Shown here one piece after another: positions 53,464-62,802 of a DNA stretch of 64,000 bases (position 1 is the first letter of the stretch; each line of letters opens with the position of its first letter). A program made the translations under genes and the position numbers. The stretch lies in NCBI RefSeq assembly GCF_005116665.1, contig NZ_SWCJ01000020.1, positions 1 to 64,000 of the forward strand. Direction: 5' to 3'. The notes below the pieces were generated by a model, which was not told where the DNA came from, made no database searches, and saw only the letters and a list, made by a program, of their open reading frames with translations. Source of the stretch: Ferrimonas aestuarii (GTDB taxonomy: Bacteria > Pseudomonadota > Gammaproteobacteria > Enterobacterales > Shewanellaceae).

Positions 53464-55433
53464 CAGGCCTCCTCAGCTAGGGCTTCCAGTGCCACTAGCT
53501 CTGCGCCATCGTTAACTTGAGCGCCGCCAGCGTAGGGCAGCGCCGTTACCTTACCTTTAAAGGGCGCACTGATGGTGTACTCCATCTTCATTGCTTCCAT
53601 CACCAGCAGAGCTTGACCGGCGTCAACAACGTCATCAACCTGACACAGTAGTGACACCACGGTGCCATTCATTGGCGCCTTAAGCTCATCCATGCCACCC
53701 CCTTCAGCCTGTTGTCCCAGATGTTTCACAGGTGACAAGGTTAATGGCCCATGGCGTAAAAACAGCGTCAAGCTGTCGCCCTGATCTTGGCAGTGCCAGT
53801 GACGAAGATGACCATCGTGCTCAATGCTGATTCGATCTTCGATGAGGTTTAGGGTGATCCCGTGGCCTTGGTAAGTGAAGTGAGGCCAGCGCCCCTGAAG
53901 TGCTATCTGGTACTGCTCACCATGTTCATCTTCAAGGTGGTGCTTGGTCTGAGGGGGCTGGTTAAGGCGAAAGCCCTGAGTCTCAGTATTGAGCCCGTGA
54001 GCGGCGAGAGACAATAGGCTGTCGCTCGGTTTGGGCCGACTCAGCAAGGCGGCGGCAGCGATGACCGCCAATTGGCGCTCATCATCCTTGGCAAACAATG
54101 CCTCTCGATTGCGTTCGATAAAGCCGGTATCCAGAACGGCATTTCGAAAATCACCGTGATCGATGATGGCCCGCAAAAAGGCCAAATTACTGGTAAGCCC
54201 TGCGAGTCGGGTCTGCGTTAACCCCTGACTTAAGCGAGACAGCGCTTGGTTGCGGTCGCTGCCAAAACTGATGATCTTGGCGATCATCGGATCGTAGTGA
54301 CTGCTGATGGCATCGCCGGCCATAACGCCGGTATCCAGTCGCAAGTTATCTGGAACTTCGAATTGGGTCAGGGTGCCCGTTGCGGGCAGAAAGTCTCGCT
54401 CTGGGTCTTCTGCATACAGGCGCACCTCGACACTGTGGCCTTTGACCTCTATCTGCTCCTGAGTCAGAGGCAGCGGCTCACCACTGGCCACCTTAAGCTG
54501 CCAATGCACCAGATCTTGGCCGGTCACCAGTTCAGTGACCGGGTGCTCTACCTGCAGGCGGGTGTTCATCTCCATAAAGTAGAAGCGGCCTTGAGGGTCG
54601 AGCAGAAACTCCACGGTACCGGCGCCGCGGTAATGGATGGCCTGCGCCGCCTTTACCGCTGCGGTGCCCATCTCTACTCGCAGGGCATCGCTTAGGCCTG
54701 GGGCGGGCGCTTCTTCGACCACTTTTTGGTGGCGGCGCTGCACCGAACAGTCGCGGTCAGACAGATACACACAGTTGCCGTGGGTGTCGGCGAACACTTG
54801 AACTTCCACGTGGCGAGGCGCAGCCAGATAGCGCTCTAGCAGCAATTGGTCATTGCCAAATGCAGAGGCCGCTTCCCGGCGTGCAGTGGCCAAGGCGGCG
54901 CTCAGTTCACTGGCCTGCTCAACAATGCGCATCCCTTTACCGCCGCCACCATAGGCGGCTTTCACCAGTAGCGGATAGCCTATTTTCTCGGCTTCCTCGG
55001 TGAGTTTGGCATCGGATTGGTCGTCGCCGTGATAACCGGGCAGCATGGGGACGCCAGCTTGCTCCATGATCACCTTAGCGGCGCTCTTAGAGCCCATCTT
55101 TTGGATGGCATCGGCAGTGGGGCCAATAAACTGGATTCCGGCCTGTTCACAGCCTTGGGCGAATTCTGGGTTTTCCGAGAGGAAGCCATACCCTGGATGG
55201 ATGCCATCCACACCATGGCGTTTGGCCAGCTCAATGATCTCATCGCCCTTTAGGTAGGACTCAGTGGCGGCAGCTGGGCCGAGCAGCAGGGCTTCATCTG
55301 CCATCAATACGTGCTGTGCACCTCGGTCGACGTCGCTGTAAACCGCCACGGTCGCAACCCCGAGTTGCTGGCAGGTTTTTATCACTCGACAGGCGATCTC
55401 GCCGCGGTTGGCAATCAATACTTTAGTTAACAT
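53463..55433 (-). CDS. liuD: Methylcrotonyl-CoA carboxylase, biotin-containing subunit
   Basis: Biotin carboxylase plus biotin carrier half of MCC, making 3-methylglutaconyl-CoA with LiuB. 656 residues: ATP-grasp domain with KAAYGGGGKGMRIV (about 158-171) and FMEMNTRLQVEHPVTE (about 283-298), a BT/linker domain, and a biotinyl domain with EAMKMEY (biotinylated Lys near 616). Starts 11 bases inside liuC and ends one base inside liuE. Confidence 0.95.
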   Translation of the reverse strand: MLTKVLIANRGEIACRVIKTCQQLGVATVAVYSDVDRGAQHVLMADEALLLGPAAATESYLKGDEIIELAKRHGVDGIHPGYGFLSENPEFAQGCEQAGIQFIGPTADAIQKMGSKSAAKVIMEQAGVPMLPGYHGDDQSDAKLTEEAEKIGYPLLVKAAYGGGGKGMRIVEQASELSAALATARREAASAFGNDQLLLERYLAAPRHVEVQVFADTHGNCVYLSDRDCSVQRRHQKVVEEAPAPGLSDALRVEMGTAAVKAAQAIHYRGAGTVEFLLDPQGRFYFMEMNTRLQVEHPVTELVTGQDLVHWQLKVASGEPLPLTQEQIEVKGHSVEVRLYAEDPERDFLPATGTLTQFEVPDNLRLDTGVMAGDAISSHYDPMIAKIISFGSDRNQALSRLSQGLTQTRLAGLTSNLAFLRAIIDHGDFRNAVLDTGFIERNREALFAKDDERQLAVIAAAALLSRPKPSDSLLSLAAHGLNTETQGFRLNQPPQTKHHLEDEHGEQYQIALQGRWPHFTYQGHGITLNLIEDRISIEHDGHLRHWHCQDQGDSLTLFLRHGPLTLSPVKHLGQQAEGGGMDELKAPMNGTVVSLLCQVDDVVDAGQALLVMEAMKMEYTISAPFKGKVTALPYAGGAQVNDGAELVALEALAEEA

Positions 55434-56244
55434 CCTGACTTTCCTTGGAGTGGCCCTTGTCTTGGTTATTGGTCTGAACCCAGTTCGGGGTGCGCTTTTC
55501 GAAAAATGCCCCTAATCCCTCTTGGCCTTCATCGGAGACTCGAAGCTGGGCGATGGCGCTGGAGGTAAGATCCGCCAACGGCTCATCAAAAGGGTGACCG
55601 TCAATCTGTTTCAATAGGCTTTTGCAGGCCTGCATCGCTTTCGGGCCGTTGGCGGTGATGGTGGCAATCATCTGCTCAGCATCTTGCTCGAGGTTATCCG
55701 TGAGCTCATGAATTAGCCCGAGCTTCAGTGCGGTTTCGCTATCAAAGCGTTCGGCGGTCATCATGTAGCGACGGGATTGGCGCTGGCCGATGGCTCTGGC
55801 AACAAAGGGGCTGATGACCGCAGGAATGAGCCCCAGTTTGACCTCGGACAGGCAGAACCGCGACCGTGGTGTCGCCATGGCGATGTCGCAGCAGGCGATA
55901 AGTCCTAGGGCGCCGCCGAACGCCGCACCATCCACCAGAACTAGGGTGGGAGAGGGGAAGGCGTCGAGGCGATGCATCAATCTCGCCAACTCTTTGGCGT
56001 CACTGAGGTTGTGCGCTTCGCTCATCTTGGCTTGGCTTTTCATCCACGCCAGATCGGCGCCGGCGGAGAAGTGCTTGCCATTGGCTCGCAGTACCAGCAG
56101 TTGTGGTGGCTGAGCTTCCAGCTGAGCCAGTGCCCCATTGAGCTCCGCAATCATGGCATCGCCGAAGGCGTTGTGCTTCTCTGGTCGATTGAGGGTCAAG
56201 GTGGCGACCCCGCCCTGTTGCGTCAATTGAATCTGTTCAAACAT
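55423..56244 (-). CDS. liuC: 3-methylglutaconyl-CoA hydratase
   Basis: Enoyl-CoA hydratase/isomerase family enzyme that hydrates 3-methylglutaconyl-CoA to HMG-CoA. 273 residues of crotonase fold: ANGKHFSAGADLAWMK (about 54-69, oxyanion hole) and GAAFGGALGLIACCDIAMA (about 105-123). The specific substrate is inferred from its place between liuB and liuD. AGGATG lies at the end of liuB, 3 bases before the start. Confidence 0.92.
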   Translation of the reverse strand: MFEQIQLTQQGGVATLTLNRPEKHNAFGDAMIAELNGALAQLEAQPPQLLVLRANGKHFSAGADLAWMKSQAKMSEAHNLSDAKELARLMHRLDAFPSPTLVLVDGAAFGGALGLIACCDIAMATPRSRFCLSEVKLGLIPAVISPFVARAIGQRQSRRYMMTAERFDSETALKLGLIHELTDNLEQDAEQMIATITANGPKAMQACKSLLKQIDGHPFDEPLADLTSSAIAQLRVSDEGQEGLGAFFEKRTPNWVQTNNQDKGHSKESQDVN

Positions 56245-56247
56245 GGC

Positions 56248-57855
56248 TTACATCCTAAACACACCAAATTGGGTCGGTTGCACCGGAGCGTTCATGGCGG
56301 CGCTTAACGCCAGCCCCACCACTTCACGGGTTTGCGCTGGGTCGATGATGCCGTCATCCCACAGCCTGGCACTGGCGTAGTAGGGATGCCCTTGGCGTTC
56401 ATACTGGTCGACGATTGGCGCTTTGAACTGCTGCTGAGCCTGTTCACTCCAGCTCTCGCCTTTGCGTGCTAGGGCGTCGGATTTCACCTGCGCCAACACG
56501 TTGGCGGCTTGTTCGCCACCCATGACCGAAATGCGGGCGTTAGGCCACATCCACATCATGGTGGGGTCATAGGCGCGGCCGCACATGCCGTAGTTGCCGG
56601 CACCGTAACTGCCACCGATGACCACGGTGAATTTGGGCACTCGGGCACAGGAGACCGCCGTCACCAGCTTGGCACCGTGTTTGGCGATCCCTTGGTGTTC
56701 ATACTTTTTGCCCACCATAAAGCCGGTGATGTTTTGTAGGAACAGCAGGGGGATGTTGCGCTGACAGCACAGCTCGATGAAGTGAGCGCCCTTCAGAGCC
56801 GATTCGGAGAACAGAATGCCGTTGTTGGCAATGATGCCAATGGGGTGGCCGAAGAGTTTGGCAAAGCCGCACACTAACGTGGCGCCATAGCCCGCTTTGA
56901 ACTCATCGAAGTCGGAGTCATCCACAATGCGAGCGATCACCTCTCGCACTTCGAAGGGCTGTTTTAGGTTGTCGCCGACGATGCCGTACAGCTCTGCGGC
57001 GTCATAGCGGGGAGGTTTGACCGCCTCCAGTGGCGAGTGCTGAGCCTTGTGGTGATTGAGGCGCGCCACACTTTGGCGAGCCAGTTCGATGGCGTGACGG
57101 TCATCGTCGGCCAGATGGTCCGCAACCCCTGAGATCTGGGTATGAACGGCGCCGCCACCAAGCTCTTCGGCGGTCACCTCTTCTCCGGTCGCCGCTTTCA
57201 CCAGTGGCGGTCCACCTAAGAAGATGGTGCCTTGCTCTTTGACGATGATCGACTCGTCGGCCATTGCCGGCATGTAGGCACCACCGGCGGTACAAAGCCC
57301 AAGCACCACCGCAATTTGTGGGATGCCTTTGGCGGACATATTGGCTTGGTTAAAGAAGATGCGGCCAAAGTGGTCTTTGTCTGGGAACACCTCATCCTGC
57401 CTCGGCAGGAAGGCGCCGCCGGACTCCACCAAGTAGATGCAGGGCAGGTGGCACTTATCGGCAATCTCTTGAGCTCGAAGGTGCTTTTTTACCGTCAACG
57501 GGTAGTAGGTGCCGCCTTTTACGGTGGCATCGTTGGCAACAATCATGCACTCAATGCCACTGACTCGGCCAATACCGGCAATCACACCGGCGGCAGGAAC
57601 TTCATCTTCGTAGCATTCAAACGCCGCCAGTTGGCTGATCTCAAGGAAGGGGGCGCCGGGATCCAGTAGCTGTTCCACGCGCTCTCGCGGTAGCAATTTT
57701 CCTTGGCTTAAGTGTTTGTCTCGGGCACGCTCACTGCCACCGGGCAGGATGCGGGCGAGGGTTTGGCTCAGTTCAGACACGCGTTGATTCATGTCGTTAT
57801 GGCGCTGAATAAAGCCGGAATCTTGTGAGTTCACATTGGAGTTTAGAATGGTCAC
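56248..57855 (-). CDS. liuB: Methylcrotonyl-CoA carboxylase, carboxyltransferase subunit
   Basis: 535-residue carboxyltransferase of the acyl-CoA carboxylase beta family, which moves CO2 from the LiuD biotin to methylcrotonyl-CoA. It shows VESGGAFLPRQDEVFPD (about 145-161), GLCTAGGAYMPAMADE (about 182-197) and GGSYGAGNYGMCGRAYDP (about 420-437), typical of MCC beta more than propionyl-CoA carboxylase. The start is GTG with AAGGA 8 bases upstream. Three hairpins lie in the 201-base gap to liuA. Confidence 0.95.
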   Translation of the reverse strand: MTILNSNVNSQDSGFIQRHNDMNQRVSELSQTLARILPGGSERARDKHLSQGKLLPRERVEQLLDPGAPFLEISQLAAFECYEDEVPAAGVIAGIGRVSGIECMIVANDATVKGGTYYPLTVKKHLRAQEIADKCHLPCIYLVESGGAFLPRQDEVFPDKDHFGRIFFNQANMSAKGIPQIAVVLGLCTAGGAYMPAMADESIIVKEQGTIFLGGPPLVKAATGEEVTAEELGGGAVHTQISGVADHLADDDRHAIELARQSVARLNHHKAQHSPLEAVKPPRYDAAELYGIVGDNLKQPFEVREVIARIVDDSDFDEFKAGYGATLVCGFAKLFGHPIGIIANNGILFSESALKGAHFIELCCQRNIPLLFLQNITGFMVGKKYEHQGIAKHGAKLVTAVSCARVPKFTVVIGGSYGAGNYGMCGRAYDPTMMWMWPNARISVMGGEQAANVLAQVKSDALARKGESWSEQAQQQFKAPIVDQYERQGHPYYASARLWDDGIIDPAQTREVVGLALSAAMNAPVQPTQFGVFRM

Positions 57856-57872
57856 TGTGGTTATCCTTAACG

Positions 57873-58042
57873 GGAAGCCTAGATGGCCGCTTTACGGCGT
57901 CATAGGCTTCCTGGGTGATGACACTCTTAAATGTTTGCTGTCTCTTTGCGCCGTCTGCTGCCGTTGACTAAGCCGGCTTGTCGGCGCAATAGCCAGAGCA
58001 ACCAGAAAGAGTTGGGCTGACTGTTGCCCTCATCTTTCTGGT
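57873..58042 (-). other. Three consecutive hairpins in the liuA-liuB gap
   Basis: Perfect inverted repeats occur at 57873-57881/57903-57911 (GGAAGCCTA; inner GCCG/CGGC), 57946-57953/57982-57989 (TTGCGCCG) and 58001-58010/58033-58042 (ACCAGAAAGA; inner GGGC/GCCC). None ends in a T-tract. The rest of the liu cluster is packed with overlaps, so this structured gap stands out. It could be an mRNA-processing or stability region or a degenerate repeat element. Confidence 0.55.
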
Positions 58043-58056
58043 GCTCATCTCTGCGG

Positions 58057-59226
58057 CTATTCGGTTTCGATAAACAGCTCGCGGCCGATGAGATAACGGC
58101 GAATCTCTGAGGTGCCAGCTCCAATTTCATACAGCTTGGCGTCACGGAGCAGGCGTCCGGTGGCAAACTCGTTGGTATAGCCGTTGCCACCCAGTAGCTG
58201 AATGGCATCCAGTGCCATTTGAGTGGCCAGTTCTGCGCTGTAGAGGATGGCGCCTGCGGCGTCTTTGCGGGTGGTCTCTTTACGGTCACAGGCACTGGCG
58301 ACCGCATAAACGTAGGCTCTAGCCGCATTTGAGCGGGTGTACATGTCCGCAACCTTACCCTGAACCAGTTGGAACTGACCAATCGGCTGGCCAAACTGCT
58401 CACGCTGGTGGATGTAGGGCACCACCTGATCCATACAGGCGGCCATGATCCCCAGCGGTCCAGCAGCTAAAACCACACGCTCGTAGTCCAGACCGCTCAT
58501 TAGCACTTTGGCGCCATTGCCAACGCCGCCGAGGACGTTCTCTACCGGTACTGGGGTGTTATCGAATACCAGCTCACAGGTGTTGGAGCCGCGCATGCCT
58601 AGCTTGTCTAATTTGGGTGACTGGCTAAAACCAGCGAAGCCTTTCTCGACGATGAAGGCGGTCACCCCTTTGGGGCCGGCGTCCACATCGGTCTTGGCGT
58701 AGATCACAAAGGTGTCGGCATCGGGACCGTTGGTGATCCACATCTTAGTGCCGTTTAACAGGTAGTGATCCCCGTCGAGGCGGGCGGTCAGTTTCATGGA
58801 GATAACGTCAGAACCGGCGTTTGGCTCCGACATCGCTAGCGCACCAACGTGCTCGCCACTGACCAGCTTTGGCAGGTACTTGGCTTTCTGAGCGTCGTTG
58901 CCGTTGCGGTTGATTTGGTTAACGCACAGGTTGGAGTGAGCCCCATAGGATAGGCCCACGGAAGCGCTGGCTCGGGAGATCTCCTCCATGGCGATGGCGT
59001 GAGCCAGATAGCCCATGTCAACGCCGCCATACTCTTCACTGACGGTAATGCCCAATAGCCCCATGTCGCCGAGCTTGCGCCAGAGCTGATTGGGAAATTG
59101 GTTGGATTGGTCGATGTCGGCGGCGAGCGGAGCGATCTCTGCTTGGGCAAAATCGCGTACCGAGTCGCGCAGCATCTCAAGCGTATCGCTGAGGCCGAAC
59201 TGAAAACTGCTTTGATAAAGGCTCAT
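58057..59226 (-). CDS. liuA: Isovaleryl-CoA dehydrogenase
   Basis: FAD acyl-CoA dehydrogenase that oxidises isovaleryl-CoA to 3-methylcrotonyl-CoA and gives electrons to ETF. 389 residues: YGGVDMGYLAHAIAMEEISRAS (about 60-81), AMSEPNAGSDVISMK (about 131-145), WITNGPDADTFVIYAKT, the probable catalytic Glu in GLDYERVVLAAG (near 247) and the C-terminal IGAGTSEIRRYLIGREL. GGGGAGAAGC precedes the ATG. First enzyme gene after liuR. Confidence 0.94.
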   Translation of the reverse strand: MSLYQSSFQFGLSDTLEMLRDSVRDFAQAEIAPLAADIDQSNQFPNQLWRKLGDMGLLGITVSEEYGGVDMGYLAHAIAMEEISRASASVGLSYGAHSNLCVNQINRNGNDAQKAKYLPKLVSGEHVGALAMSEPNAGSDVISMKLTARLDGDHYLLNGTKMWITNGPDADTFVIYAKTDVDAGPKGVTAFIVEKGFAGFSQSPKLDKLGMRGSNTCELVFDNTPVPVENVLGGVGNGAKVLMSGLDYERVVLAAGPLGIMAACMDQVVPYIHQREQFGQPIGQFQLVQGKVADMYTRSNAARAYVYAVASACDRKETTRKDAAGAILYSAELATQMALDAIQLLGGNGYTNEFATGRLLRDAKLYEIGAGTSEIRRYLIGRELFIETE

Positions 59227-59313
59227 TGCTTCTCCCCTGGTTCCTTTTGGGCAGTTGCACTGGCGGCACTCTGAAATAGAGTCAGGCCGCGAAAATAAGA
59301 GACCCGCCGATTA

Positions 59314-59712
59314 TTATTGTTTGGCGGTGAGCTCTTGCAGTGCCTGCTTACATTGTGTCTCTGCTGAGCTGAGTTCCATCATCAGCACCTTGATGTCGTC
59401 CATCTGCTGCTGAAGTTGGCTTTTCTTTGAATCGATTAACTCCAACATGGTATGCAACTGAGTGCCGCTGCTCTTATCGGCGTCGTACAGATCGAACAAT
59501 CGGCCAGTCTCTGCCAGTGAGAAACCCAGACGTTTGCCCCTAAGGATCAGTTTTAAACGCACTTTGTCTTGCACGCTGTAGATGCGTGTTTGTCCGCGGC
59601 GGGTCGGACTGAGCAGTCCCTGATCTTCATAGAAGCGAATGCTACGGGTGGTGATGTCGAACTCCCTAGCCAAGTCGCTGATGGAGAAGGTTTGCTCTGC
59701 TTCGTTACTCAT
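59314..59712 (-). CDS. liuR: MerR family regulator LiuR
   Basis: 132-residue regulator of branched-chain amino acid catabolism. The MerR winged HTH covers about 8-75 (ISDLAREFDITTRSIRFYEDQGLLSP, then RIYSVQDKVRLKLILRGKRLGFSLAE), followed by a dimer coiled coil; there is no metal-binding cysteine pattern. It heads the liu cluster on the same strand, 87 bases before liuA, and its promoter has the palindrome at 59756-59771, so autoregulation is likely. Confidence 0.92.
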   Translation of the reverse strand: MSNEAEQTFSISDLAREFDITTRSIRFYEDQGLLSPTRRGQTRIYSVQDKVRLKLILRGKRLGFSLAETGRLFDLYDADKSSGTQLHTMLELIDSKKSQLQQQMDDIKVLMMELSSAETQCKQALQELTAKQ

Positions 59713-59755
59713 GTTGTTACCGAACTGTCTGAAGATAAATTCACCATATCGGAAG

Positions 59756-59771
59756 TTTACGTAAAGGTAAA
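59756..59771. promoter_or_regulatory. LiuR operator upstream of liuR
   Basis: TTTACGTAAAGGTAAA, an imperfect palindrome 44 bases before liuR. It shares layout with TTGACGTTTACGTCAA before etfB. In the 275-base divergent region it is the only such site, so it may also affect the acyl-CoA synthetase gene on the other side. Confidence 0.65.
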
Positions 59772-59987
59772 GTTATCATCCAGTGTAGTCGTTAAGTTTC
59801 CGCTAAGGGTGAGAAAAAATGCCCAGTGGATGTTTGAAAGCTAACAAGCTGAATTCTTTTCCTGTTTGAGCTCGCTGCTGCCGTTAGAACTCAAGACCCT
59901 TAGTCATTGGTCGAATAGGGCGCGCTGGTTAATTTTGCTACAACTGAGTTCATGGTTTTTGCTTGCCCCAATTTCAAGGATGACAAC

Positions 59988-61925
59988 ATGACTCACGCTA
60001 AGATTCGCGAACTTCAGCGCCACGCCTGGCAACAGCCGCAAGCCTATTGGTCTCAAGCGGCGGCCGCCATCGATTGGATAACGCCGCCTAAAGAGGTCTT
60101 TCAGCCCCAGCCTTTTGGTCTGGGGCAGTGGTTTCCCGGTGCCAGCTTAAATACCTGCTATAACGCCGTTGACCGTCATGTGGAAGCGGGACGAGGTGAG
60201 CAGGTGGCCATTCACACCGTCAGTGCCATGACCAACAGCGCCAGCGCAATGACCTACCTTGAGCTGCAGCAACAGGTGGCTCGTTTTGCTGGCGGTTTGG
60301 TGCGTCTTGGGGTGGGCAAAGGCGACCGCGTGGTGATCTACATGCCGATGGTGACCGAGACCGCCATCGCCATGTTGGCGTGCGCTCGTATTGGCGCCAT
60401 TCACTCAGTGGTTTTCGGTGGATTTGCGGCATCGGAGTTGGCCAGTCGCATTGACGATGCCACGCCGAAATTGGTGGTGAGCGCCTCTTGTGGCATCGAG
60501 CCTTCTGGAGTGGTGCCTTACAAACCGCTACTGGATGAAGCGCTAACGCTTTGTCAGCATAAGGTGGCCAACACCATACTGCTGCAGCGGCCGCAGTATC
60601 AGGGTGAACTTCAAGTAGGGCGAGATCATCTGTGGCAGCAGGTGATGGCCGATGCCGAGCCAGTGGCTTGCGTTCAAGTGGACGCGAACGACCCTCTTTA
60701 TATCCTCTACACCTCCGGCACTACCGGCAAACCCAAAGGGGTGGTTCGAGACAATGGTGGCCATGCTGTGGCGCTGGCTTGGTCGATGAAGGCTGTCTAC
60801 AACATTGAGGCTGGAGACGTATTTTGGGCGGCCTCTGACGTAGGGTGGGTGGTGGGCCACTCCTACATTATTTACGGGCCGCTGCTGGTGGGAGCCACCA
60901 CCTTGTTGTATGAGGGCAAACCGGTGACCCCGGATGCGGGGATCTTCTGGCGCATCATTGAGGAGTATCAGGTTAATGCGTTTTTCACCGCGCCAACGGC
61001 CATCCGCGCCATTAAGCGGGCTGACTCCGAGGGCAAAGGGCTTGCTGGGGTCGATCTTCAGTGTTTAAAGGCGCTCTATTTAGCCGGGGAGCGCTGCGAC
61101 CCTGACACACTCGAATGGGCGCAGCGACAGCTTAAGGTGCCGGTGATCGATCACTGGTGGCAGACTGAAACTGGCTGGCCCATCTGCGCCAACCCGCTGG
61201 GTATCGCTCCTATCGAAGTTAAGCCGGGTTCTCCCGGGCTGGCCGTGCCCGGTTATATGGTGGAGGTGCTCGATGAGTTGGGCCAACCCTTGCCTGTGGA
61301 TACTCAAGGTGCCATCGCCATCAAACTGCCACTGCCTCCCGGCACACTGACGGGGCTGTGGAATAACCCCGAGCGGCTTCAAAGTGGCTATCTGAGCCAT
61401 TACCCCGGTTACTACGTGACTGGCGATGCCGGTTATTTTGATGATGATGGCTATCTCTACGTGATGGGGCGGGTCGATGACGTGTTAAACGTGGCCGGTC
61501 ATCGGCTGTCGACGGGGCGCTTTGAGGAGGTGCTCTGCAGTCATACGGCGGTGGCTGAAGCGGCGGTGATTGGGGTGGACGATGCCTTGAAAGGTCAATT
61601 GCCTCTGGGGCTGGTGGTGCTTAAGCAGGGACAGGAGCTGGATCTTGATGCTGTGAAAGCTGAGCTTATCGCCTCGGTACGAGAGCAGATTGGCGCGGTG
61701 GCGGCGTTTAAGCTTGTGACCGTGGTGGAGAAGCTGCCTAAGACCCGTTCGGGGAAAATTCTAAGAGGCACCATGCGCAAACTTGCCAGTGGTCAGGCGG
61801 TGGCCTTACCTGCCACCATCGATGACCCCCAGGCGTTAGAGTTGGTGCATCAGGCTCTGGCGAAGATGGGGTTGGTGACCTCGGCTCAGCCTTGGCTGGC
61901 ACAGCCAAGCTCCGTTAGCGGTTAA
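59988..61925 (+). CDS. PrpE-like acyl-CoA synthetase (propionyl-CoA synthetase type)
   Basis: 645 residues, ANL family. ATP loop YTSGTTGKPKGVVRDNGGH (about 243-261), then FWAASDVGWVVGHSYI (about 285-300), DHWWQTETGWPI (near 388-399, as in PrpE), YVTGDAGYFDDDGYLYVMGRVDDV (near 483-506) and the catalytic Lys in LPKTRSGKILRG (near 589). Motifs favour propionate or another short acid over acetate. Divergent from liuR with a LiuR-like site between, so it may activate a short branched acid for the liu pathway. The ATG has AAGGA 8 bases upstream. It overlaps panE by 11 bases at the 3' end. Confidence 0.85.
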   Translation: MTHAKIRELQRHAWQQPQAYWSQAAAAIDWITPPKEVFQPQPFGLGQWFPGASLNTCYNAVDRHVEAGRGEQVAIHTVSAMTNSASAMTYLELQQQVARFAGGLVRLGVGKGDRVVIYMPMVTETAIAMLACARIGAIHSVVFGGFAASELASRIDDATPKLVVSASCGIEPSGVVPYKPLLDEALTLCQHKVANTILLQRPQYQGELQVGRDHLWQQVMADAEPVACVQVDANDPLYILYTSGTTGKPKGVVRDNGGHAVALAWSMKAVYNIEAGDVFWAASDVGWVVGHSYIIYGPLLVGATTLLYEGKPVTPDAGIFWRIIEEYQVNAFFTAPTAIRAIKRADSEGKGLAGVDLQCLKALYLAGERCDPDTLEWAQRQLKVPVIDHWWQTETGWPICANPLGIAPIEVKPGSPGLAVPGYMVEVLDELGQPLPVDTQGAIAIKLPLPPGTLTGLWNNPERLQSGYLSHYPGYYVTGDAGYFDDDGYLYVMGRVDDVLNVAGHRLSTGRFEEVLCSHTAVAEAAVIGVDDALKGQLPLGLVVLKQGQELDLDAVKAELIASVREQIGAVAAFKLVTVVEKLPKTRSGKILRGTMRKLASGQAVALPATIDDPQALELVHQALAKMGLVTSAQPWLAQPSSVSG

Positions 61926-62802
61926 ATTGATTGGCCACGGCTTCAACCAAGGCCTGATGCGTTGGCAGTGATAAGCCGTGTTTTTCGGCGCACTCGAGCA
62001 GATAACCGTTGATGGCGGCCAGCTCACTTTGGCGGCCGCTTCGCCAATCTTGGCGCATGGAGGAGCTGTTGCTGGCGGTGGCGTTGGCGACGGTTAATAC
62101 CCAGTCTAGGGCTTGGTTTTGAGGCCAGTGCTGCCCTTCGGCTTCTGCCACTAAGGTTAACTCTTCGCACAGCGCTTGCACTTGGGGGCGGTGTATCATC
62201 TCGGCGATGTTGCCGTTCTGGCAATCCAAAACTACGGTCAGCGGGTTGATTACGGCGTTGACCGCCAGCTTTTGCCAAAGCTTGGGCAGGATGTCGACGC
62301 TCTCAAAACCGATGGCAGACAGGGCGTCAATTGCGCGGCTTTTGGCATGGGCATCATTTAATGGCCCGGTAAACCGGATTCCTTTGCCGGTATGGCGAAT
62401 GCCGTCAGGCTCAGTGACTAAGGCACCGTCGGTTAACATCCCCGCCCACCAACTGTGGTGAGGGTGAGCATTCGCCAGCCGCTGCTGAGGCCCCATGCCA
62501 TTGTGCAGCAGCACGATGGGGGTGCTTGGTTTCAGCCACTCCAATACCGGCCGCAGAGCCTGCTCCCCTTGATAGGCCTTGGTCGTGACCAACAGCAGAT
62601 CCGGCTGCCATGCTTGGGTATTAGGACGATGTTCCAGGGTGATGCGGCTGATGCCGCCATCGACGGATTCAAACTGATGTTGGCGGTCCTCGGCTTGGTC
62701 GATGCGATGGTTGATGACCACCGCATTGTGTCCCGCTTGAATTAGAAGGTTGGCCAACAACTGACCTATGGCGCCTGCCCCTAGGATTGCTGCGGTTGCC
62801 AT
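61915..62802 (-). CDS. panE: 2-dehydropantoate 2-reductase
   Basis: NADPH-dependent reduction of ketopantoate to pantoate for coenzyme A synthesis. 295 residues: Rossmann motif ILGAGAIGQLLA (about 5-16), VTTKAYQ (near 70) and the C-terminal catalytic domain with LWQKLAVNAVINPLTVVLDCQNG (about 167-189; the Lys and Asn are expected catalytic residues) and SSMRQDWRSGRQSELAAINGY (about 249-269). Its start lies 22 bases inside the end of the VanZ-like gene. Confidence 0.92.
   Translation of the reverse strand: MATAAILGAGAIGQLLANLLIQAGHNAVVINHRIDQAEDRQHQFESVDGGISRITLEHRPNTQAWQPDLLLVTTKAYQGEQALRPVLEWLKPSTPIVLLHNGMGPQQRLANAHPHHSWWAGMLTDGALVTEPDGIRHTGKGIRFTGPLNDAHAKSRAIDALSAIGFESVDILPKLWQKLAVNAVINPLTVVLDCQNGNIAEMIHRPQVQALCEELTLVAEAEGQHWPQNQALDWVLTVANATASNSSSMRQDWRSGRQSELAAINGYLLECAEKHGLSLPTHQALVEAVANQFNR

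Noticed and set aside
57927..58403. 158-codon minus-strand frame over the liuA 3' end
   Set aside because: Out-of-frame shadow of liuA extending into the structured gap; no family resemblance.
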